64,000 bases of DNA from Rotaria sordida (Eukaryota > Rotifera > Eurotatoria > Philodinida > Philodinidae), in assembly GCA_905250125.1 (NCBI GenBank), contig CAJNOL010000592.1, forward strand, positions 56,077 to 120,076, in the 5' to 3' direction. The number at the start of each line of letters is the position of its first letter. Position 1 is the stretch's first letter. Below, one piece after another: positions 50,543 to 64,000 of the stretch. The notes under the pieces were generated by a model, which made no database searches, was not told the origin of the DNA, and was given only the letters and a program-made list of their open reading frames with translations. A program made the translations under genes and the position numbers.

Positions 50543-51170
50543 ATTGCGGGATAAAATTTAATGCAGCACCATTTATACAATAACGAAGACCGGTTGGCAT
50601 AGGTCCATCGTTAAAAACATGACCGAAATGTGCATTACACTTTATTAAAGAAAAGAAAATGTTGGTGTTTTTGTTTTTTCTTTTATTTCTTTTGCATACC
50701 TTTGCACAATGAACTTCAGTTCGAGGATACATTAAACTATAATCTTGTTTTGTAGCAATATTAGCTAAATTATATGGAGAATAAAAACTAGGCCAACCAG
50801 TTCCACTATTAAATTTATGTTCTGAACTAAATTTCGATAAGAAATAAATAACAAAAATAATTTACTTATTATTTATTCAAATAATACCTGAATACTGGTG
50901 TATTACAAACAATACAGACATATAAACCATGTTGTTTGTTACTATTTAATGGACTAGAATATGGTGGTTCTGTACCATGATATTGAGTGACTTTTAAAGC
51001 CATTGGAGAGAGATGATTTAAATTCATTTTATCTTTTGATAATGAATTAGGATCTAAAATAAATTTATTCAATTAAACAACATTATTTTCATATATATAC
51101 AATTACTTTCTTCTGTTGTTGTTGATGATGATAAATCTTTTTGAAAGATATTTGAAAAAAATTTGAACAT
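50541..51170 (-). CDS. MSRB: Peptide-methionine (R)-S-oxide reductase MsrB
   Basis: Reduces methionine-R-sulfoxide in proteins back to methionine. Four exons (51170-51107, 51053-50888, 50826-50700, 50639-50541) join in phase to 151 aa. Two CXXC pairs (Cys68/Cys71 in CIVC and Cys117/Cys120 in CAKC) should bind zinc. The catalytic Cys140 is in [11 protein letters not shown]. The core motif SGTGWPSF and the HFGHVF strand are intact. Where some bacterial enzymes have a resolving Cys (SGCGWPSF), this protein has Thr86, as in MSRB2/3-type animal enzymes that use another reductant. The N-terminus ([10 protein letters not shown]) has Lys and hydrophobic residues without acids, which may target mitochondria. 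Head-to-head with RBBP5. Confidence 0.93.
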
Positions 51171-52122
51171 ATTTTATATATGCATCTAAACTAAGAATTA
51201 TTTTGTCATGATATAAAAATATATTTAGTTTTTTTTTGATAATATCAAAACTATGATTATCTTATACTCTAAAAATAGGAAATATGCGTTATATCATAAA
51301 TGATTTCTATCGTGAAATGTTTTTTTTTTTGTCAGAGAAAAACGCCATCTATATGCATTGAGTAATAAAATTATTATTCGTTTATTTCATAAACAAATCA
51401 TATATGAAATTCGAATTATTTGTCTGTCTGTCTCTACTTGTCGGTCGTTTTTTAATTAAAATCAAAATTCGTTCATTTATTTGAAAAAAAAAGTTCAATT
51501 TTCTATTCAATGTGGGTTAGTTTATTATTTTCTATTGAAAAAAAAAAATTATTTTTATTTATTTATTTAGTTCGGAATAAGAGAATAACCTTACAAAAAA
51601 AACCAAATAGAAAAGATAAAGTCTTTATCGAATTGTTTTGTTTTGCATTTTTATTTTGTTGAGATTGTCATAGAATCAAAAGCAAAAAAAAAATATACAT
51701 TCAATATTCATTTTAATGTAAAATACGGCGACGATCATTCGTTTTTTTTTTTTTGAGTTTAATAGTTAAGATTATTTGAAGAACATTCCCTTGTAATACA
51801 GTTATTTTATTGTTTCTCTCTTGATGATAATAATAACTATCATAAGTTTCTCTTTTCTTAATTCGATTTGAGATATAAAAGTTAATTAAAACAAAAAAAA
51901 AAACTCATTCAACTTTCGTATCTATTTTGAAATTTCTTTTTTTGTTTTGTTTTGATTTAGATATAAATTATTACAATGTACATTTTATAAATAAATAATG
52001 TATGTATTTAGTTTATGTACCGATAGAAAAAGAAAAGAATGTTTTATATTAGAAGATAGTTATTTATTTTTAGTATCAATTTTGAATTAAAAAAATATAA
52101 AAATTTTCTTTTAGATGTTAAA
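51171..52122. promoter_or_regulatory. Divergent intergenic region (MsrB / RBBP5)
   Basis: The 952 bp between opposite start codons must contain both promoters. The sequence is A/T-rich, with poly-T runs and (TTTA)n at about 51555-51568. A possible acceptor TTTTAG at about 52114 precedes the RBBP5 ATG, so a 5' non-coding exon may start within it. Confidence 0.4.
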
Positions 52123-54873
52123 ATGAATATTGAATTACTTTCAACATTTCAACAAAATTATCCTGAAGAATTCGATGGCACACTTGATTGTGCATCGATG
52201 GCTGTTTGTTGTGCTTTTAATAAAATTGGTAATTATTTATTTCAAAAACAAAACTCTTAATTTTCTTATTCTTTTCTTTTTATTTTATAAAATAAAGGTT
52301 CAATGTTAGCTGTCGGCTGTTCTGATGGTCGTCTTGTTATATGGGATTTTTTAACACGTGGTATAGCAAAAATAATATGTGCAGATTGGTCACCTATATA
52401 TTCTATATCATGGTCGAAAAAATCCGATTTAATAGCAACATCATCAACAGATAATACTGTATGTATTTGGTATACAGCAACAGGTCGTTGTCATACACGT
52501 ATATCATGTATACAATCACCAATACTTAGAGTTCAATTTCATCCACGTAATTCATCTTATTTACTTATATGTCCAATGAAACATCCACCAGTATTAATTG
52601 ATAATAATGGTAAACATACAATAGTTACAATTGATGATGAACCAAATGATATAATATCAACATTTGATAGAAAAGGTGAACATATTATATTAGGTAATAA
52701 TCGTGGTTTAATTGTTGTTAAAACATTTCCGGATTTAAAAACTATTTCATCATTTCGAATTACAACTGGTACAAATGCAAATACAGTTTTAAGACATATT
52801 GAAATACCTCGTCGAGGTAAGATTATATATATATATATAAAGATTTCTATATTGTATAGTCCTGCGAGAAAAAGAAAAATTAGTATATATTCATTGATTA
52901 TGAAAATCATGTCTTGTGATTATTTGAATCGATTAAATTATTGTGGGATGCATGTCGAAGAAAAAAAAAATGAGAATTGAATTTGATTGACGAAGAAACT
53001 GTCTGAAGTGATTCGTTACTACTTACTGAACTCATATTTTGGGTATATAGAATAGATTTCTAGAAGAAATTGATGAATTCAAATGATTCCTATAATAGAA
53101 GCTGATTTAATTAAGGATATCTTCCTTTTCGGGATTTCTCAAGTACTTGAACAGTGGATAGATGAATGCATCTTCGACTCATACAACACATTTAACCAAT
53201 GAAATAATGGACTTAGTACAGATTATGTACTAAATAGGAAAGAGCTAGAATGTGTTTTTTTTTGCGATAGTGATTTCGAAAAGTCAGACTTTGTTAAGTT
53301 CTACACAATAATCAAAACTTTTCGTTTATGTAGTGATCGAAAGAAGGGCGCTTGAGTATCTCCTTAGAGGTAAAAAAATCGACATCAACAAAAAGACAGT
53401 TTTCGAGGTCAGGAAAATGTGTAAGATACTCTCGAGACAGATCCGAATTCCGCTAGTCATGAACTCCTAGAACTTTCAAAAGTGCAATTTGACTCTCGGA
53501 ACGAACTTGCAAAACTCAAGAATCTGTTGAAATTTAGGTATCAAATCAATCCTAACATTTCAAACAAAATTGACATCATCAGACTTTGCTTATCCACAAA
53601 TATGAGTATACCTGTCGGCATAGGGAACCAAAAATTAAATCCACACCCTTTCGAGGGTTCTAGAAGTTCAGAACTCGCAGAATCTGACTACTGCTGAACA
53701 TTCTTATCATTAGAAATTATTTCAACGATTTCTTTTTTTTTTCAATATTTAGGTCAATATTGTCTAATTAATACAAGTGATCGAATAATTCGAATTTATA
53801 ATTATACAGATATGTTATCATGTGGTATTGTTCGTGATCTTGAACCTAAACAAAAACTTCAAGATTTAGTTAATAAATCTTTATGGCGAAAATGTTGTTG
53901 GTCAGGTGATGGTGAATATATATGTGGTGCATCATCTCGACAACATTCATTATATATATGGGAAACAATATCGGGTAATTTAGTTAAAATTTTACATGGT
54001 ACAAAAGGTGAAACATTAGCTGATGTATGTTGGCATCCTGTACGTCCAATTATAGCAAGTATATCAAGTGGTGTTGTATCTATATGGTCACATTCTCAAG
54101 TTGAAAATTGGTCAGCATTTGCACCAGATTTTCGTGAACTTGAAGAAAATGTTGAATATCATGAACGTGAATCAGAATTTGATATTAAAGATGAAGATCG
54201 TAGTTTAGATAGTTTTGATTATATCAATTCACCTAATAAACGACAACGTTTAGATATGAATGGAAATATTAAAAAAATCAATAATGATGATATTGAAATA
54301 GATGTTGTTACTGAACAACGTATTGAAGCATTAGTATCAAGTGATGATGATGATATTAATGATCAACTTGTTTATTTACCATCAGCACCCGATATTGAAG
54401 ATCCAGAAATTGAATCTTCATCATCAACAGCAACAACAACAACAACAACAAAAAACCAAATATTAACACATAATTTTATTGAAACTGATCAAAAATATGA
54501 AATACAATTACAAACACCACCTGTTTATGATACACATCCATATTTTGGTGGAACAAAACAAACACGATCAATAGGAAATATAATATTAAATAATCAAGAT
54601 ATAAAAAAAGATGGTAGACATCGTCGTAAAGGACATCATAATGAAAGTGATCAACAAAATATTTTATTACCAAAATCAATTGATGCAGCTGTAGCTACAC
54701 TTACAAATAATTCAAAACGATTTATATCGACCAATGGTAATTCAACTATAGTAACACAAACAACTGAAAATAAAGGACAACGAGGACGTTCAGCACGTCT
54801 CGAAGGAAAAAAAACAACTACTGGTCAACATAGATCATCAACAGATAATGATATTGATTTTGTACCACATTAG
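52123..54873 (+). CDS. RBBP5: RBBP5, WD-repeat subunit of MLL/COMPASS H3K4 methyltransferase
   Basis: Nuclear scaffold that, with WDR5, ASH2L and DPY30, activates MLL/SET1 histone H3K4 methyltransferases. Three exons (52123-52228, 52298-52816, 53753-54873) join in phase to 581 aa; human RBBP5 is 538. It opens MNIELLSTFQQNYPEEFDGT, almost as in human. WD repeats follow (LAVGCSDGRLVIWDFLTRGI, SSTDNTVCIW, INTSDRIIRIY, HSLYIWE). The highly conserved block WHPVRPIIASISSGVVSIW and ENWSAFAPDF leads to the activation/ASH2L-binding segment ENVEYHERESEFDI. A second acidic segment (DDDINDQLVYLPSAPDIEDPE) corresponds to the WDR5-binding hinge. The tail is Thr/Asn-rich and basic. Intron 2 (52817-53752) is 936 bp with no recognised element; the open frames seen inside it are intronic. 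Confidence 0.96.
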
Positions 54874-57800
54874 AAAATTATTTTTCGATGAAAGAATCTC
54901 TTATGAATGAATACTTCTTTTTTTGTGATCTTTTGTTTGTTTGTTTTTTTTTTTGTATAGATTATTATTTTTTTCTCTCTCTTGGTTGTAAAGAAATGAT
55001 TTTTTTTTTGTGTTCATAAGTAAAAGATTATCAATGATGTAAGAAAAACAAAAAATCTTTTGTTAGAATTGTAAAATAGAATATTCAAATGTATTTATAT
55101 AGAAAATTTTCCATAATTATGTAATCAAGTAAGAAAAGAATATCACTCTCAACTATAGAACAATATTTTAAAGATGTAAACAAAATTGAACTTTACAACA
55201 GGTACATGTCGAAAGTTTTTAGATAAAATGTTTCTACATTTTTTTCCATTGATTAAGATAATCAGTAGAAAAGTATTAAACATATGAATCCGAATTTATA
55301 CTCACAATTTTTGTAAGACTCATAAGTCAGAAGGTTCAGGATAGAGGTAACATTTATTCTAAATATATCAATAGAAAAGGTAAACATTCCTCTACAAAAG
55401 GATCTCATCAACTTTCTCTAAGGCATCATTTAACAGCAATAAGAGTTTCGATAAGCTTTACAATGATATCTTCGCAATTCCTCGATTTTCAGGCTTATAG
55501 AGTGAACTCATAAAGAAATCTTCTCAGATGTTTCCTTCCGATTTCAATGATTTTTTGGTTAGTTCTAATAAAAACCGTAGAACGATTTCGGTTCCTATTC
55601 AGATTTTCGGAAAACTCGTCTTTTCGAATTTTGATCTGAAACTTCGTGCATATAGAAAACTCAACTAGATTGGCTTTCGTAAAAAAATTCAGAAATTTTG
55701 AACAAGATATAGATCCTTTACCATGAATAGTGTGTACAACATGCATTTTTTGAAAGTTTCATATCTCGAAGGGATTTTGTCCAAAACTTCTGGATTTTTA
55801 TGAAAACTAGTCTAGTTGAATTTTCTATATGTACCAAGTCTCAGATCAAAATTTAAAAATAGGAATTTTACGAAAACTTGGAGCCTCTACAAAGTAGACA
55901 TATTAAAAATTCAATAGCTTGGTCGAATATCAATAAAGAACATATTTAGTGAGAAGGAAGTTTATTATCTACGTATTGATTGAAAACTTGAAGCAGTCAA
56001 GGAAAACAAAGTAGGATTAGAGGAAATAGGCGTTTTTTACGAAAATAACAAGAAAAATCATTGAACAATAATATGAAGTCAATTTTCAATAGAATATGAT
56101 CGCATTCTTTGTCTCAGAATCAACCACACAAAAATTCTGATTCTAACTAAATGTTTAATACTCTCAACTGACTTCTTTTAATCGATTGACAAATGAAGAA
56201 ATATTTTGTATAAAAACTTTTGATATACCTGTTATGTACTCTTTTCATTAGTTTGTACGTTGTTGATGAGAAAAGAATTTTTTCTACCGTGAACAATTCA
56301 AACATTAAAAACAAAGCTAAAAGCAAACATGATTTAAGCTTTTTGAAATTTTAAACAAGTACAAATTGAGATATTTTGATTCGAATCACATTGAGATTTG
56401 CTAAGAACAGTTATCCATATAAGATAAAGATGACTTTTCGTACGTACTGATAACTATCAAAGACTAAAGGTATAGTAAGAGTTCACCTACAATCAACAAT
56501 GCTCTTTGTTGTTTCTTTTTGGATAAAATAAGACACATAATAGTTTATTTTAACAAAAGGTTATGTACTAAAAGTAATACACATTTTTAGAAGGAAAATA
56601 GACAGTCACGAAGGATAATATTAATAATTGAGAGGGAGATTAATGAAAATTTCTTAAATATATTCACTGATCATAATGTATAATAAAAAAATAAATAAAA
56701 TCTCCAAAATGCAAGTACAATTTGTTAAATTCATTTCATCAGAAAACCTTTTGAAAAGTTTCGTTAGATCTAGATCGAAATGGATTTCTCACTTTTTTTT
56801 TAAATACAAGAAAAAAACCTACTTTCTTATGTATACTATACTATGATTGATTTTCATTTGTTAGCCGACTTAAGTATGATATGAAAGAAACATATGATTA
56901 TTCTTTTTGCATTATAAGAAAGGGTTTGAATCGATAAATATTACATTTAATATTGACTTTTTCCTGAGTTCATGCTTATGAGAGTATCAACTGAAGAAAT
57001 TCATTATGTATTTAATCTCATATTTTGGATATCCTAGAGAAATCTTTTAGATTAGAATAAACCCAAAGAGATTCAGTATTATCGATAGAGTTATGATAGT
57101 TTTGTTGGATTATAATTATACGATGAATTATGGACAAGAAAATTGGACAATAGATTTTTGTCTTGAAATTTTCTCTAAGTAAGTCTCATTATCTTAAAAT
57201 GATGGCTTCCTTGTTAGAATAGTCCACAGGTAAAATCATCCGATTCTTCTGAAATCTAGTCAATGTTTATACATTTTATATTTCAAATAAAGTCTTGCAT
57301 CGAACTCCGACAGGGTCGGAGTCACATTAGTAAAACAGGTAAAAACTTTTACTCTTACATAGTCACAAGGTTTTTCTTCATATGTTAATCAATGAACAAA
57401 AATATACTACTCTATAAGTTCATAAGTTTCAAGAAGGAAAAAAACATCACGAAGACATTCTCATTAACAAGTAGCACTCAAAGTATATATGCCAGCCAAA
57501 ACGTTTGACTTCACAGTGCTCTAGTTTCAATCAAGCGGGAACAAATTGATTTCTATCATCAGAAATGCATAGGAATGAAGAGAAACTGAGACAAATCAAA
57601 TATTTACTTTTAATCTTATAATTGAAGATCTTTTATGATTTAGAGTGGTTTTCATTTATTTCTCATAGTTTCTAGTAAGGAAATCATTTTCTTTTCAATA
57701 TTTCATCCGATCATTAAAATCCAGCAAATCCATGATAATTCTATCAAGAATGCTTACAATCCTGGATTTCTTTCGGGTTAATCTAATCCAACTGTATTCT

Positions 57801-58027
57801 GTATATGCAATAAATATGAGCTCAAAAATAATGTGAATAATTTATGATGGTTTGTTCATTCGCTTTATCAAGATATTGAAATTGAAACTTTGATGATTAC
57901 ACATTGTTATTAAAACATCAATAAATCATTTTTCAATTTTTCCAATTCGATTAAATATTTCTGAAAAAAAGAAGCGTTTTGTCAAAGCATATTTATTAAA
58001 CTACAGTAAATAATGTTCAAATAAAAA
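54874..58027. other. 3.1 kb convergent intergenic region with dispersed repeat
   Basis: Lies between the 3' ends of RBBP5 (+) and CDO1 (-). Part of it (55510-55955) belongs to the same repeat family as 20510-21065. An 8-bp perfect hairpin with a 3-nt loop (ACTCCGAC, AGG) is at 57304-57322. No gene was recognised. Confidence 0.55.
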
Positions 58028-58678
58028 TTATTCATTTCTTGTTAATTGTTCACGAATCGAATGAAATATCATTTTTATTTCATTCATACAACTTGTATGT
58101 TCATTAAATATATTACAATGATCAAAAGGTGGTATATAAAGATGTAATGTAATTACTTTTTCTGTGTGACTCGGATTTTCAATACGATGTAAACCAATTG
58201 AATCATTAATATAAGTGACTTGTCCTTCAGTTAATTCAACACGATTAAAAATATGCATTGATTCTGTTTTTTCAAATGTTGGCCAAGCATATCGTGTTTC
58301 AATTAATGTACCTTGTAAACATTTTAAAAAACAATGTGAATTTGTATGATCATGTATTGATGAACCTTGATTTTCGGCCCAACATAAAATCATTAAATTA
58401 AATTTTCCATTTCCATTATCAACTAAACTTCTTGTATAATGATCTGATTGAAATTTAATATATGGTAACCATTCATTTATTGTACCTTTATAATTATTCA
58501 TAATTGTATAAATATAATCAATATCAATTTCATTTGTAGAAAATGCATTATGAAGTAATTCAATTAATTCATCTAGAGAATTTGGTTGAATCGATAAATA
58601 AGATGTATTATTATTATCATCGAATGATTTCTTATGAATTAATTGAATTTCATTTGATTTATTCAATGTTTCTGTCAT
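58028..58678 (-). CDS. CDO1: Cysteine dioxygenase type 1
   Basis: Cytosolic non-haem iron enzyme that oxidises L-cysteine to cysteine sulfinate, the entry to taurine and sulfate formation. Single exon, 216 aa (human 200), ATG at 58678. All active-site residues are visible: iron ligands His109 and His111 in SSIHDHTNSHCFLK and His164 in IGLHRIEN, plus Cys116 and Tyr181 (LHLYIPPFD), the pair that forms the thioether cofactor in animal enzymes. TRSLVDNGNGKFNLMILCW is nearly identical to vertebrate CDO1. The N-terminal extension is Asn/Asp/Ser-rich. It lacks introns, unlike most neighbours. Head-to-head with the katanin gene across 547 bp. Confidence 0.96.
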   Translation of the reverse strand: MTETLNKSNEIQLIHKKSFDDNNNTSYLSIQPNSLDELIELLHNAFSTNEIDIDYIYTIMNNYKGTINEWLPYIKFQSDHYTRSLVDNGNGKFNLMILCWAENQGSSIHDHTNSHCFLKCLQGTLIETRYAWPTFEKTESMHIFNRVELTEGQVTYINDSIGLHRIENPSHTEKVITLHLYIPPFDHCNIFNEHTSCMNEIKMIFHSIREQLTRNE

Positions 58679-59225
58679 TGTTTTTTTTTTTCTTTTTTAT
58701 TGAATAAGATCAAGATTATTTAATTTAAATAACACTGAAAGATTTAATGTTTATGTCGGATACATGCACTTTATATACATATTTTCTTTTTTATCCTATG
58801 TCAAAAAACTAAATTGATAATCTTTAATCAACATGAAAACAAAAAATCTTTTGATCTTATTTATATGTCAAATATAAAATTGTAACAAACCGGAAGTAAC
58901 AAAATAGAAGTTCAGGGTTATAATGTTAAAATAAAAGAATTTAATTTAGTTGCAAAATATTATTTTATTATATTCAAAAAATCAAAATATATTATCTAAG
59001 TTATTTCTTTTCTATTTTCATTATCTCTCAAAATTCTAATATCGAATTTCCAATATTTTCTTACACAATCGATATTTAAAAAGTCTTGTATTCCAGATGT
59101 CCTTACATACAAATCGGTTGATCTATTTATTCGTTGCTATTCTCTTCCAACCATTCTCAACTGAATCATTGTTCTTGCTTGACAACCAAATATTCAAACA
59201 AAAAGATATTATTCTTGTTGTTCAA
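58679..59225. promoter_or_regulatory. Divergent intergenic region (CDO1 / katanin)
   Basis: Contains the upstream sequence of both genes. An in-frame ATG at 59097 would extend the katanin by 43 residues of hydrophobic, unrelated sequence, so I treat it as untranslated. No clear core-promoter motif. Confidence 0.4.
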
Positions 59226-62078
<2,853 letters not shown>

Positions 62079-64000
62079 TTTTATTATTATTATTATTATT
62101 TTATTCTTTTCGATCAATATCTGTCATACGTTTTTTTTTTTTGTTTTTTTAAATATATGTGACGGTGATCAAAGCAATTCATATATTTGTACATGTAGCA
62201 ATCCTTTTATTTTTTTCGATCAAAGCCCGCCTTTAGAAATCGATCTTGAGTCAAGTACATTCAAATCACAGAAAACTTTCACGTGATAATATTTTCAACC
62301 ACGTTTTCGAAAGATATTCAACAAAACAAGGATTATAAACAATTCATTTGTCAATGGAAAATATTTACTTAATTTTTTTTTCTGTTAGAAAGACCATGGT
62401 ACAGCCATTCTTACTTTTTAAGCGGCGAATAGTTCAATATCTTGAAAATTTGTTTTCTAATTTTAAAAGTACTCTCTTATATAATAGTAATAAAGTTTAA
62501 TTCAAAAAAGGAATTCTGCCATGCCCCTATATCTTAACATGCTCTTTCAAATAACAAAAAAACACTAAATATATAGAATAAAGGTACACAGATAATTTCG
62601 GGTTGCGCGACCAAAACAGCAAACACGATGTGCCGGTTTTTCGGAAAAAAGCATATTTTTGTTGAATTCACATACATTTTCGAAGAAAATAGTAAGTGTA
62701 AGTTTTAAGTAGAAGTTTTACGGCTCTTCTTCCTATCACAAGATTTCAACTATTCTAGAACATTCCAAAATTTTCCTCGAAATTTGAATCACTGGAATGC
62801 ATTTTGTAAACGTTCTAAATAATGTTGTGATGCATTGATTTACCACAGTTGTCATATGATCAATATAAAAAGTGTGAACTGATCAAGTTATAACTTTAAA
62901 AAATAATCAATATTAGTGTTTACGAGCTTATCTATATATATATATATATAATACTGCATTGAGACCTCCTGTAGATATAATGGATATGTGCAAGAGGCTT
63001 ATTTACCAGTTATATTAAGAAAAACGGAATATAAAAAAAAAACGAGCAATGGGCAACAAAGCAAACAAAAAATAGAGTGTCAGTAAAAGAAAATACAAAA
63101 ACATTTTTATCTGAAATGCAGCAATAGGACGGATCGTTTCTCGGGTGATCGATTATCTTAGAAAATAGCTATAGTGTGTGAAAGATTTTTGTACTTTACA
63201 TATTTTTTTATTAGTATAATGGGGCTAAAGAACACATGTGAGTCGCATATTTCAGCCCCCAATGGGCTACACTAACAAGTTTTTTTTTTCAAGCAGAAAA
63301 TGATGGAAATTATAGAAAAGTTTTTAGAAAAAACAAGATGCTAGATAAACAATCATGTCATTTATCAAAGATCAGGCCTCGAGTTATCTTTCCATGTATT
63401 TCTCTCTATTTTCATTTGTTTTTGCTTTTAAAGAAAATTAACTTTTTTGGGTAGATAGACCGTAAACAATTTCGTATACGCAAGTCTACATACAAAACAA
63501 ACGTTAATAGTTGTATTTATCTATTATCAAGTGAGTATGTCTGTTTTTTTCATGCGGTTTGTAGATATAATATCTAGTCTCCTGCCTAGTGTTGATGGAT
63601 ATCAAGAAAGCAAATCGCTTTTGCTGTTGTTTTTGTTGTTGGTATTTGTTGTATACTCTCGTATTAGAAAAGAACAAGAAAAAGGAAAAAAAACCACAGG
63701 ATATCGTTCTGTTCTTTTTCTGGGTAGTATCCAAGGTCTTTTATAGCTTGTCGATCTTTCTGTTTCATCCAATATAGAAGATAGAATATATTGATAATTG
63801 TACATAAAGAGCAAGGAGGAGAAAAAAGGAAAAAAAAGAAGTGCATGAGCTTTATTTCTTGTCGAATAACAACATTATTCATCTTGCTTATATTCTTCTT
63901 TCTGAAACCTACAAATTACTACTTAGTGGAGACACAATCTGTCTCCACACCATATTTATATCGTCGAGCAACAAAACAATAGAATATATATATATTCTAT
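62079..64000. other. 3' flank without recognised gene
   Basis: A/T-rich, with a TA microsatellite near 62936-62951. Overlapping open frames on both strands at 63504-63982 have low-complexity Lys/Phe/Leu composition and no family features. A gene could begin near the right edge, but nothing visible supports one. Confidence 0.5.

Noticed and set aside
52817-53752. Open frames inside RBBP5 intron 2 (continuation of exon 2 and 53482-53697)
   Set aside because: Splicing from 52816 to 53753 restores the conserved RBBP5 sequence exactly; the frames have no homology.
57304-57322. Small GC-rich hairpin considered as part of a tRNA or structural RNA
   Set aside because: No further stems, no tRNA B-box, no conserved context; only an 8-bp stem.
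59097-59225. 43-residue N-terminal extension of katanin with a hydrophobic stretch, possible signal peptide
   Set aside because: Katanin p60 is cytosolic and its N-terminal domain begins at the internal ATG at 59226; the extension looks like translated 5' UTR.
63504-63982. Five overlapping open frames near the right edge
   Set aside because: Low-complexity Lys/Phe/Leu composition on both strands and no family motif; typical of A/T-rich non-coding DNA.

Overview
This is a eukaryotic, strongly AT-rich window. Genes are split by many short GT-AG introns of about 50-70 bp, the gene set is animal-type, and no bacterial operon structure is present. The short introns, many decayed DNA transposons and an NaGLT1-type sugar transporter suit a small invertebrate, most likely a bdelloid rotifer; that last step is an inference. 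No rRNA, tRNA, CRISPR array or retroelement was recognised. I rebuilt exon structures by checking that splice phases agree.

Layout. 1-4.6 kb: no gene recognised. 4.6-5.5 kb: TSEN34, a tRNA-splicing endonuclease subunit (-). 7.0-10.1 kb: a decayed hAT/ZMYM1-like transposase gene (-). 10.5-22.7 kb: an intact 29-exon ABCB/P-glycoprotein gene (-). Its few long introns hold a mariner, a 1.9 kb TIR element full of tandem repeats, and a 671 bp foldback palindrome. 25.0-26.5 kb: an NaGLT1/MFSD4-like transporter (+), with a palindromic element just upstream. 28.4-32.7 kb: a graveyard with an RNF41-like RING pseudogene, a 50-bp satellite, a second Tc1/mariner with 0.18 kb TIRs, a small GAACCG-rich MITE-like element and an unidentified decayed coding region. 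32.7-34.9 kb: a nine-exon gene joining a CheD/NTAN1-like deamidase-fold domain to a truncated GAPDH that lacks its catalytic histidine. A fragment of the hAT family lies right behind it.

36.5-62.1 kb is a denser gene block: an uncharacterised 271-aa protein (-), a FASTK/RAP-domain mitochondrial protein (-, 10 exons), a disordered Asn/Ser/Gln-rich protein (+), MsrB (-), RBBP5 (+), cysteine dioxygenase CDO1 (-) and a katanin p60 AAA ATPase (+). Several neighbours are head-to-head pairs sharing 0.5-1 kb upstream regions. One tail-to-tail pair is separated by only 65 bp. 62.1-64.0 kb has no recognised gene.

The genes are unrelated housekeeping or accessory functions (tRNA splicing, efflux, sugar uptake, mitochondrial RNA metabolism, methionine-sulfoxide repair, H3K4 methylation, cysteine catabolism, microtubule severing) and do not form one pathway. 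The most unusual items are the CheD-like/GAPDH fusion and the repeated presence of foldback palindromes inside introns and next to a promoter.
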